A stretch of 25,150 nucleotides of DNA from a virus. A program made the position numbers and the translations under genes. The notes beneath the pieces are model-generated. The model did no database searches and was not told where the DNA came from. It saw nothing but the letters and a program-made list of their open reading frames with translations. This document shows positions 16,981 through 23,782 of this stretch, in pieces; position 1 is the first letter of the stretch, and every line of letters begins with the position of its first letter. The stretch lies in IMG/VR virus record IMGVR_UViG_3300044624_001480, positions 1 to 25,150 of that record; one strand, given 5' to 3'.

Positions 16981-18648
16981 ATGAAATTTAATACTAAACA
17001 AATATTCCAGGGAGATTCTAAGAATGACGTAGTTGACAAGATTAATTATAATTTTGATCAAATACTTTCATTCGGGGTTGGCCCGGATGGACACGGAGGA
17101 CCTAGGGGAGCTACCGGCATATTTGGACCTGCGGGTAAAAAAGGAGCAACGGGATTGAGCGGTTCTAGAGCTAATAGATGGGATTCTGGTAGCAATCAGC
17201 CTTCCAATTCTACACAATACGATCTGTGGATAAATGACAATGGAGATCTTGATTCGTATAGTGCAACAGGTTCTTGGAATTTTACTGGATTTAACTTTTA
17301 TAATTCCCTATACTTTAAATTATATAATTGGATTCAAGGACCAGCTGGTGTTACTGATAAGTATGTTATTGGATTTAAAGATACACTAACCGCTTCTAGC
17401 TATTCTTTTGTTGTAGGCGACAGCTCCTTATCTACATCAGATTCTAATCCGAATAAATCTAAGCTAATAGTTTCTACAGGGGATCAAATAACTAGACCGA
17501 TATTTTCTTTTGAAAAATCCGGATCATCTGCTACTGGATTTCCTTCATTCTATTGGGAGTCATTGGGCAATTCAAATAATTTAATCCTAGATTCATACGG
17601 GAATTTGAACATTGTCTCATATCTTTCCCTCCGTGTTACTACTGCAACTAGCGGAAGAATACTATTGGATTCAACTAAGACAGTGATTAATTCGCAGAGC
17701 AGATCATATTTTACCGGGAATGGGGATTTAAGTTTTAATACAAATACGACTGTTGGGTCGGGGTCACCTTTTTTGGTAAGTGCAAGTGGGTTTGATATCA
17801 CCAGTACGGAATTTTTATCATTCCCTAATTTTTATATAAGAACATATAACTTTGGATCCACCGGTGGATATGCTCTAAACTCCTCTCCTTCGACCGTCAT
17901 CAATGACGGCGGTATAAGATTAGAGGTTTTGGATTCTAAGGCAGATAGGGTTTTTCAATTTAAGGATCTTTCTGGATCTTCAGTTTTATCTGCTAGACCG
18001 GTATCAACACTTTCCACTGCAGGGGATATGGGACAGATCATATTTGGTTCAACTGGATCATCTGCTGGAGCAACTGCTGGACCTTATTCATATCACGTAT
18101 CCAAAGCTAAACTTCTAAGGTATGCAACAACAAATACAAGTGCAAGAAGCTATCTTTCTTCTTGTTCGGCCACATCTACTAATGTTAGAAACGTATTTGA
18201 ACTTACATCAACTGCTTTTGATAGTAGTGTTATAGTCATAACTCCTACCTCATTTAGCGCTTTAACTAATTTTGTTTACATAGGAATACCAACTGCACCG
18301 GGAAGCACTCTTAGTAACGTGACTATATCATCCCATGTTAACACATATAGGATAATTCTAGATGACATTAGTTCTACTTCACTTCAATATTACTTAAGAG
18401 GGATTGTATATTACTACTGGACATCTAACAATACGGGTTGCTATAAATTTGCTGACTTTAACACCGACGAGACTTGTCGATTTGTTGATCTTACATACAT
18501 ACCCCCCGCTAATTCTTATAATGCAAATCCCAGGATTTTTTATAAGACATGCTCCGGAACAAGCGGATATTTAGATCTGGGAGAAGTATATGCGATAACT
18601 TCACCACCGGCATCAACAACGGGTTCAGGAGGATCCTCATCATCTTAA
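16981..18648 (+). CDS. Collagen-like fibre protein, paralogue 3
   Basis: Encodes 555 aa. The anchor-like motif is QGDSKNDVVDKINYNFDQIL (10-29). Ten Gly-X-Y triplets run from residue 34 to 63 (GPD GHG GPR GAT GIF GPA GKK GAT GLS GSR), then ANRW with Trp67, SNQPSNSTQYDLWIND and SATGSWNFTGF, which match the module in paralogues 1 and 2. The remainder is Ser/Thr/Gly-rich beta structure; GATAG lies at 363-367. The C-terminus differs from the other two and ends in a Ser/Gly tail (TTGSGGSSSS). The ATG lies only 2 nt after the upstream TAG, leaving no room for an independent ribosome site, so translation is probably coupled. The coding DNA contains a compact GC-rich hairpin at 17894-17909. Probable adsorption fibre. 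Confidence 0.82.
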   Translation: MKFNTKQIFQGDSKNDVVDKINYNFDQILSFGVGPDGHGGPRGATGIFGPAGKKGATGLSGSRANRWDSGSNQPSNSTQYDLWINDNGDLDSYSATGSWNFTGFNFYNSLYFKLYNWIQGPAGVTDKYVIGFKDTLTASSYSFVVGDSSLSTSDSNPNKSKLIVSTGDQITRPIFSFEKSGSSATGFPSFYWESLGNSNNLILDSYGNLNIVSYLSLRVTTATSGRILLDSTKTVINSQSRSYFTGNGDLSFNTNTTVGSGSPFLVSASGFDITSTEFLSFPNFYIRTYNFGSTGGYALNSSPSTVINDGGIRLEVLDSKADRVFQFKDLSGSSVLSARPVSTLSTAGDMGQIIFGSTGSSAGATAGPYSYHVSKAKLLRYATTNTSARSYLSSCSATSTNVRNVFELTSTAFDSSVIVITPTSFSALTNFVYIGIPTAPGSTLSNVTISSHVNTYRIILDDISSTSLQYYLRGIVYYYWTSNNTGCYKFADFNTDETCRFVDLTYIPPANSYNANPRIFYKTCSGTSGYLDLGEVYAITSPPASTTGSGGSSSS

Positions 18649-18671
18649 AAATAAAATAAATTATATCGAGC

Positions 18672-18935
18672 ATGACAAATTTAACCAACAAAGAGAGAGA
18701 AGAAATTCTCAATATATCTAAAAATTTTGTGGAGATACATCAGAGAATAATGAAAATAGAGGAGAGGATTAAGGAGCTAGAATCGGAATCCTCGGTTCTT
18801 ATAGGAGAGTTGGAATCTTGCAGGGATAGGGAATTTCGTTTCGTTTCGGAACTCTCTGATAAATACGGAGAAGGGACATTAGATCCTCTGACTTTAAGGT
18901 GGGAGATTGCCACTGAAAAAAAAGAAATAGTTTAA
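18672..18935 (+). CDS. Small coiled-coil protein, unknown function
   Basis: Encodes 87 aa, almost all predicted helix. Residues about 5-62 have heptad-like hydrophobics (ILNISKNFVEIHQRIMKIEERIKELE), followed by a short compact end, LSDKYGEGTLDPLTLRWEI. It has no signal peptide, membrane segment or enzyme motif. It starts 23 nt after the fibre genes, and its TAA is 1 nt from the ATG of the membrane-anchored protein at 18937, so the two are very likely co-translated. A small accessory or chaperone-like partner of the neighbouring gene or fibres is possible, but nothing in the sequence decides this. Confidence 0.66.
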   Translation: MTNLTNKEREEILNISKNFVEIHQRIMKIEERIKELESESSVLIGELESCRDREFRFVSELSDKYGEGTLDPLTLRWEIATEKKEIV

Positions 18936-18936
18936 A

Positions 18937-19770
18937 ATGGAAAAGATTAAAAAAGTTCTAGATTTTGTAACATCTAGAGGATTTATGCTAATAGCAATAG
19001 TAGTTTTGATTCTGCTTTTTTTAAGACAGTGCGGAGTTGCTAACGATGCAGAGAAAGAGGCCAAAAGGGAACATAATAATTATTTAGCTTCGATAGATTC
19101 TGTTAGAACAATCAAAAAAGAAAGGGATCATGCAATATACGAGAAATCAGCTTTCCAGTTAAAAGTTAGCGAGCTTACTCAGGAGCAAACTGATCTAATT
19201 AAAGATCTAGGTCTTAAGAGTAACGGAAGAGGAACAACACCCAAGACTGTTATCCAATATGTTGTTGAATACAGGGAGGTTGTTAAAAATATACCTTCCA
19301 CGGTGGATAAAGATCCTGACGGTAGCGAATCGATTACTTTTTTACATAATCCTGAACTAAAGGGGAAGAATAAATTAAAGATAGCGGGTAAAGTTCCATA
19401 TTCGGTTAATATATTGAGAGATTCAACAGATTCAACAAAATATTTCGCGGAAATAATACCCGGAGGAACAACTCTGGATATAGAGCAAAGTATTGATATA
19501 GTTACTGGGGTTTATATGGAGCCAAAGTCTAAAAGAATAATGACAAGGGTAAGTACAACATTTCCTAATTTAACTTTTAGTGAGATCAATTCTTTTGATA
19601 TTACAGACAGTCCGGAAACAAGACAGCTAATGAAATCTGCTAGAAAACAATTTGGTCTGGGATTAAATCTTGGATATGGTCTTAACATGGGTACTAATGG
19701 AATAAATCCGGGTGTTTATGTTGGGATTGGTCTTCATTACTCTCCTAGATTTTTGCAATTTGGAAAATAA
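18937..19770 (+). CDS. Membrane-anchored coiled-coil protein, possible spanin-like lysis protein
   Basis: Encodes 277 aa. A single strongly hydrophobic segment (about residues 15-29, GFMLIAIVVLILLFL) follows a Lys-rich start, giving an N-in inner-membrane anchor. The following LRQC is not a lipobox. A charged coiled coil occupies about 36-95, then an extended region with VIQYVVEYREVVKNIPS (105-121) and a beta-rich domain (about 130-225). The last 40 residues are a Gly/aromatic beta-hairpin pair, LGLNLGYGLNMG...VYVGIGLHY, ending RFLQF-GK, which resembles the terminal strands of outer-membrane barrel proteins. Anchor, periplasmic coiled coil and outer-membrane-like tail together would suit a protein bridging both membranes, as a spanin does. 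This is inference only: no endolysin or holin is visible nearby. An alternative is a membrane-bound virion-assembly or superinfection protein. Confidence 0.65.
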   Translation: MEKIKKVLDFVTSRGFMLIAIVVLILLFLRQCGVANDAEKEAKREHNNYLASIDSVRTIKKERDHAIYEKSAFQLKVSELTQEQTDLIKDLGLKSNGRGTTPKTVIQYVVEYREVVKNIPSTVDKDPDGSESITFLHNPELKGKNKLKIAGKVPYSVNILRDSTDSTKYFAEIIPGGTTLDIEQSIDIVTGVYMEPKSKRIMTRVSTTFPNLTFSEINSFDITDSPETRQLMKSARKQFGLGLNLGYGLNMGTNGINPGVYVGIGLHYSPRFLQFGK

Positions 19771-19778
19771 ATTAAAAA

Positions 19779-22091
19779 ATGGCTTTTACTACAACATCTA
19801 AATTTGTTCAGATTACTCCCTTTCTACTAATGGAGTACATGTATGCTGATGAGCCTACCCCTGAATCCTATTTCGTAAATACAGGATCAACCACGGTGGG
19901 CTATGAAAAACTTGTGAATGGATATCTAAGTAATGACATCCAGATTTTCAACCCTGGTGTTGATTATTCAATCACTCATAATACTTCAGATGATAGTGTT
20001 GTTAGAATAAGCGAATCCTCTTTTGTTACCCTGGATTCAAATCTCATAATACCTTTTAACGATTATAGTGACGAGCTAACTAATACATCAAGTCTTCCGG
20101 TAACATTTCCCTCGAACTTATTAGTTGTTTATGATTCGGTAAGGTACCACATCAGAGCGGGATATAATTTGAATAATATAGACGGCGTTGTCATGTCTAT
20201 AGAATACCAGGATCAGGATCTATCATATGTTACTGTTTCTCAAATAGTAATTAAGAAAGGGACACAACAATTCTATGTTTTAAATCCAAATCCTATAAAC
20301 ATAGGAGCAAATATTTACGACAAATACTTCGAGATTAAAATCCCTAATCTGAAAGATATGGGGGATAAATATCTAGCTGCTTCATCTACTTTTAAACCGC
20401 AGACTCTGGCTTCTTTAATAAGTAAAAGCGGGGATGGATTTGTATATGGTGCTCCTATTAGAATTAGTGCATGGCAGATTCAGAACACTGTCGATTTCAA
20501 CGGATACGAAAGATATAACACCGCTAAAATATCTACTCTATCTTTAGAGCAGGAAGATCCTTTCGCTAATATAGGAGCAACAATAAAGGAATCTGATCAG
20601 GGACAATTCTTTGAATATTATGCAACTGATAACGAGGGATTTGTTGAGGATTTCATTCTTTTTCAAAACTCAATAGGGAATGGTTACTATATAAGCCACG
20701 AAATAGAGGTTCTTGAGCAAATTGGAGCAGCTTTGATAAAAACTTCACAGTTTCAGTCAATCCAGACCACAGCATATGACTCACCTAATTATTATAGGCC
20801 AATCGTTAAAAATGCCGGAGTTGCTGTTAGCTTTATGCTAAGATATACTATGTCCTTAATAAACAGTGTGGATCAATCTAGAATTACCAGAATCTCCACT
20901 TACACTTCAAATAGTCCTTCTCAGTGGGGTACAACTATAACTCCTTTACAACTTAGCAATTTCCCGCAGGTTCAGAAGATATACAATAGAGTTTATGATC
21001 AGCCTCAAATTAATGTTTCAGGAGGATCTATGAACATTAGACCTAAGGAGATAGTTAAATACGTAAACGTTTTTGTCGATCAGAATTTTGTTACCGCAAC
21101 AGTGAGCAATCTAAAATTTGCAAACAATAAATTAAGTTCAGAAAAAGGTGCTGGAGAAACTATAGCGTACGGAACCGGTAAATTGACATTCTCTATATCT
21201 CCATTTGATAACTTCTATAAGTTCTCGTTTGTAAAAAGCGGACCGTCGGGAGACCCTGTTCAAATAGACCTTAGTAATTCGGGTAAATTTAATATCTCAT
21301 TTGTCAATTCAAATGGGAATAAGATACAGGTTCCCGCACTAGATGATAAAAATTTAGCGGATCCGGTTAAGGGAGAATTAGCTTTCAAAATAGATGAATC
21401 TACATCAACACAGATTCTCCAACTGACAGATAGAAGATTCTTTGTTACCAACGGAACTACAGTAAACCCGGGGGTTAAAAGTGTTACTGATAGTACCAAA
21501 AAGAAAGTTGCAGCAGGAAAGAATGCTCTAGAAAATACAATTCAGGCTGTGGTACAAGCAAGGAGAGCACAGGCTAATGCTATAAAGGGCTCAAATGTAG
21601 TAGTTTCCCCTTCTACCGATAGTGTGCTTGGATCTGTTAATAACACAAATTCTGTTATGTATTGGGGCTATTGGAAGAAGGAAGGTGAGGAGGATTTTGT
21701 AACCGGAGCAACCGGAGATGCTTCGGTTTCTACGTTTACCTCAGGAACTAGTGGTAGCGGATTCATAGGAACTCTAGAATCACCAGCTACACCTTCGGTT
21801 AAATCTATTAAGCCTGCTTCAGGAACATCAGGAACTGCTTCGGTTGGAACACCTACTTCGGCTCAAACAAATCAAGTTCTAACTGGGGCTGCACTCATAG
21901 CAGCTCTAAGCGCTGAAATGGCAGGATATAAAGCTATTGGATGGAAGGATGCCATGATTGTTGATTACTTCTTAATCCCAGGAAAGGCTGGAAGGATCAA
22001 ATATCCAAATATAACTGTTGATGCTGTTATCAAGGCGGGTGACGGCATACTTGCTCCAGGAACAATTGACGACTTGAAAACAAGAAAATAA
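19779..22091 (+). CDS. Large virion protein (770 aa) next to the tail-tube-like gene
   Basis: Family not recognised. The first 560 residues are a long series of beta strands rich in Asn, Ser, Tyr, Val and Ile, beginning MAFTTTSKFVQITPFLLMEYMYADE. Residues about 572-602 are a basic helix (TKKKVAAGKNALENTIQAVVQARRAQANA). Residues about 640-700 are a low-complexity Ser/Gly/Thr/Ala linker (TSGTSGSGF, ASGTSGTASVGTPTSA). The last 70 residues form a small helical domain (LTGAALIAALSAEMAGYKAIGWKDAMIVDYFLI). It starts 8 nt after the previous stop, behind AAATTAAAAA, and is 3 nt from the tail-tube-like gene. That coupling suggests a tail or baseplate structural protein. The linker plus C-terminal domain looks like a flexible tether, but I cannot name a partner. 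Confidence 0.66.
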   Translation: MAFTTTSKFVQITPFLLMEYMYADEPTPESYFVNTGSTTVGYEKLVNGYLSNDIQIFNPGVDYSITHNTSDDSVVRISESSFVTLDSNLIIPFNDYSDELTNTSSLPVTFPSNLLVVYDSVRYHIRAGYNLNNIDGVVMSIEYQDQDLSYVTVSQIVIKKGTQQFYVLNPNPINIGANIYDKYFEIKIPNLKDMGDKYLAASSTFKPQTLASLISKSGDGFVYGAPIRISAWQIQNTVDFNGYERYNTAKISTLSLEQEDPFANIGATIKESDQGQFFEYYATDNEGFVEDFILFQNSIGNGYYISHEIEVLEQIGAALIKTSQFQSIQTTAYDSPNYYRPIVKNAGVAVSFMLRYTMSLINSVDQSRITRISTYTSNSPSQWGTTITPLQLSNFPQVQKIYNRVYDQPQINVSGGSMNIRPKEIVKYVNVFVDQNFVTATVSNLKFANNKLSSEKGAGETIAYGTGKLTFSISPFDNFYKFSFVKSGPSGDPVQIDLSNSGKFNISFVNSNGNKIQVPALDDKNLADPVKGELAFKIDESTSTQILQLTDRRFFVTNGTTVNPGVKSVTDSTKKKVAAGKNALENTIQAVVQARRAQANAIKGSNVVVSPSTDSVLGSVNNTNSVMYWGYWKKEGEEDFVTGATGDASVSTFTSGTSGSGFIGTLESPATPSVKSIKPASGTSGTASVGTPTSAQTNQVLTGAALIAALSAEMAGYKAIGWKDAMIVDYFLIPGKAGRIKYPNITVDAVIKAGDGILAPGTIDDLKTRK

Positions 22092-22094
22092 GAT

Positions 22095-22643
22095 ATGTTA
22101 TTAAATCCGAAACAAAATAGTTTTTTCTTTCAGTTTCCCAAAGGATTCTTTCCGGAAATCATAGTTGAGAAGTACTTACCTTATCTTAAAAAACAACCGA
22201 TTCCGTACGACAGCCTTTCTCAGTATGTTAATAGCACTATTCAGACTATAAGCTTTCCTAGTTTACAATTGGATTCTGTAGAGCAGGTTAGACCGCTAGG
22301 TAAAAAGATCACTTATAAAGGATCTACACCGATACAGGATCTATTTAGTAAGGATCTTACGGTTCAGTTTAGATTAGTGGATGGCTTCATCAATTATTTT
22401 ATATTACTAGATACGATTCTGTGGTATGTTAATTTTGCACAAGAGCAAGTTTTTATCCAGAATTTACCTTTAAGAATTATGGATAGTGAGGGAAATATAG
22501 TTGTATCCGCTACTTTTCAACAAGCTATAATATCATCATTCTCGGAACTTCAATTTGCTTATACCGCTAATGCAGCTCAGGATGCTAATTTTACCATGGG
22601 ATTTAAGTTCAACTACTTAGATGTAAAATTAGAAGCTAAGTAA
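22095..22643 (+). CDS. Tail-tube-fold protein (gp19-like) or small baseplate tube protein
   Basis: Encodes 182 aa, close to T4 gp19 (163 aa). The pattern of the T4 tail-tube fold can be traced. There is an N-terminal FQFPKGFFPEI strand, then FPSLQLDSVEQVRPLGKKITYKG (about 53-75), which corresponds to the tube segment before the long beta-hairpin. DLTVQFRLVDGFINYFILLDTILWYVNF (about 87-114) matches the 'tvtv.nd....f..w' helix region, and IVVSATFQQAIISSFSELQFAYTAN...FTMGFKFNYLDV (about 134-177) matches the final 'i.i.g.wP..i..l...f....tf.y.y'. This is fold-level resemblance, not strong identity. Tail-tube subunits stack as hexamers and conduct DNA; paralogues with the same fold initiate the tube in the baseplate (gp48/gp54 type). 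The absence of an adjacent sheath gene leaves the choice open. Confidence 0.66.
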   Translation: MLLNPKQNSFFFQFPKGFFPEIIVEKYLPYLKKQPIPYDSLSQYVNSTIQTISFPSLQLDSVEQVRPLGKKITYKGSTPIQDLFSKDLTVQFRLVDGFINYFILLDTILWYVNFAQEQVFIQNLPLRIMDSEGNIVVSATFQQAIISSFSELQFAYTANAAQDANFTMGFKFNYLDVKLEAK

Positions 22644-22669
22644 GATATATAGATCAAATAAGGAAAGAA

Positions 22670-22909
22670 ATGAAAAAGTATTCAGAATTACAGGAACTAA
22701 ACGAGATGAAATACGGTCAGCCACTTTTCACAGAAAAGGATCGTATGAAAAATCTATTGGTAGCAGCATCAGGGAATGACCAAAGAGTTTTAAATGATCT
22801 AGTTAACTGTTTAACTGACGAGCAGATGAAGAAGTGCTACGATAAGCTTTCCCAAGTATATGGTTATACTGGAAGCACTGGTCAAAAAATAGTTCCACCT
22901 AGTCTATAA
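22670..22909 (+). CDS. Small helical protein of unknown function
   Basis: Encodes 79 aa, no family recognised. It is mostly predicted helix (residues about 4-16, 22-34, 37-48 and 50-63), with a tail ending YGYTGSTGQKIVPPSL. There is no signal peptide and no metal-binding pair; its two cysteines (47 and 56) are not arranged as a zinc knuckle. It lies 26 nt after the tail-tube-like gene and 5 nt before the RuvC-like gene, so it starts the replication/recombination group or ends the tail group. In T4, small transcription and loader genes (33 and 59) precede gene 32, but I see no similarity to gp33 or gp59 beyond position. Confidence 0.6.
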   Translation: MKKYSELQELNEMKYGQPLFTEKDRMKNLLVAASGNDQRVLNDLVNCLTDEQMKKCYDKLSQVYGYTGSTGQKIVPPSL

Positions 22910-22914
22910 TTTTA

Positions 22915-23625
22915 ATGAATTTAGTCGGAATAGATTTTTCGATCAACTCGCCAGCTTTCTGTTGTCTTAAAGATGGTGTATACACATGGGGTTCTGTGAC
23001 CAGATCCGAGCGATCCAAAGAATCCCTAATCAAGAACACAAAGAAGCCATATTACTGGTTAGACTGTGACCCAAATTTTACTCTGGATTTTATAGAGAAA
23101 CAAGATTTACCTGAAGACTATAGCGGAAGAGAAAGAATGAAGATAGGGTACTTTTTAAGCATCGTAGATGGACTTTGGGACAGCATTAAGGGTATAATGG
23201 GTAATTCAGATTTTAGTGTGGCTATGGAGGGTTTAAGCTTCTCTTCGAACGGAAACGCACTAATAGATATTTCGATGGCAACATCTTTGCTAAGAGAAAG
23301 AATAATCAGAGAGGTTGGTGTGGATTCGTTTTACGTTTTCTCTCCAACCAGTATAAAAAAGTTTGCATTAAAGGGCAATGCTAAAAAAGATGAGCTTTAC
23401 GAAGCTCTATGTAATTTTAAAGAGGACGAAACAAATTTAGAGGTATTTACTAGAATGTTAGCAACCAACAAGGAAGAATGGGTAACTAAAGCCAAACAGG
23501 TCAATAAACCCATTGATGATATTGTTGATGCAACTTGGATTAATTTGTATTTAAAAAAGGAATTAGAGGGAATTTATGAAATTAAGAGAAAATTGGAAAC
23601 CGAAAAAGCTTCTCCTACGATCTGA
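22915..23625 (+). CDS. RuvC-like Holliday-junction resolvase (RNase H fold)
   Basis: Encodes 236 aa. The RuvC pattern of acidic catalytic residues is clear. GIDFS carries Asp7 on the first strand. VAMEGLSF carries Glu105. The C-terminal DDIVDATWI carries Asp201, Asp202 and Asp205 on the last helix. Between them, FSPTSIKKFALKGNAKKDEL (142-161) matches the 'P..vKk...G.g.a.K' element of RuvC proteins. The protein is longer than bacterial RuvC (about 170 aa) because of insertions at about 40-75 and 165-195. Such enzymes resolve branched DNA before packaging and during recombination, the job done in T4 by endonuclease VII (gp49). It lies directly upstream of gp32, on the same strand. Superfamily assignment is firm; cleavage specificity is inferred. 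Confidence 0.85.
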   Translation: MNLVGIDFSINSPAFCCLKDGVYTWGSVTRSERSKESLIKNTKKPYYWLDCDPNFTLDFIEKQDLPEDYSGRERMKIGYFLSIVDGLWDSIKGIMGNSDFSVAMEGLSFSSNGNALIDISMATSLLRERIIREVGVDSFYVFSPTSIKKFALKGNAKKDELYEALCNFKEDETNLEVFTRMLATNKEEWVTKAKQVNKPIDDIVDATWINLYLKKELEGIYEIKRKLETEKASPTI

Positions 23626-23782
23626 TATCTTCGGAATCGTTATAAATAAAAAATCACGCAACGTTATAAATCTTAGGGATGGACCATAGATCCAATCCCT
23701 CTTATTGTGGGCTATCCAATCGTCCTAAGAATTGGAACAAAAATAAAAATTTAAATAAAAACTAAAATTAATTTAAAAAATC
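23626..23782 (+). promoter_or_regulatory. gp32 leader with hairpin/pseudoknot candidate and A/T-rich unstructured stretch
   Basis: This 157-bp gap contains the longest structured leader in the plus-strand operon. A 9-bp stem with a one-base bulge forms from AGGGATGGA (23675-23683) and TCCAATCCCT (23691-23700), with loop CCATAGA. Loop bases ATAG (23686-23689) could pair with CTAT (23712-23715), making an H-type pseudoknot. TCTTAGG (23671-23677) is complementary to CCTAAGA (23724-23730), and TCCAAT (23715-23720) to ATTGGA (23731-23736), giving alternative folds. From 23737 to the ATG the sequence is almost only A and T, with TTTAAATAAAAA and TTAATTTAAAAAA. T4 gene 32 mRNA has the same order, a pseudoknot followed by unstructured A/U-rich RNA, to which gp32 binds to repress its own translation. 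Autogenous control here is inferred from that parallel. Confidence 0.55.
23641..23648 (+). promoter_or_regulatory. Possible T4-type late promoter box upstream of gp32
   Basis: The sequence TATAAATA exactly matches the T4 late -10 consensus and sits in the gp32 leader, 142 nt before its ATG. A near copy, TATAAATC, follows at 23665-23672. In an AT-rich genome this octamer is expected by chance a few times per 25 kb, and one copy occurs inside a coding region near 10760, so the match alone is weak. Position upstream of gp32, which must be made in large amounts, is the main support. Confidence 0.3.

Noticed and set aside
17550-17801. Minus-strand ORF of 83 aa inside the third fibre gene
   Set aside because: Antisense shadow; the sense frame continues the beta-rich fibre shaft without break.
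18509-18712. Minus-strand ORF covering the gap between the third fibre gene and the small coiled-coil gene
   Set aside because: Overlaps the ends of two well-supported plus-strand genes; no start context.
18937-19032. Lipoprotein signal peptide for the membrane-anchored protein
   Set aside because: Cys32 is preceded by Leu-Arg-Gln, which does not fit the lipobox; the hydrophobic segment is better read as a membrane anchor.
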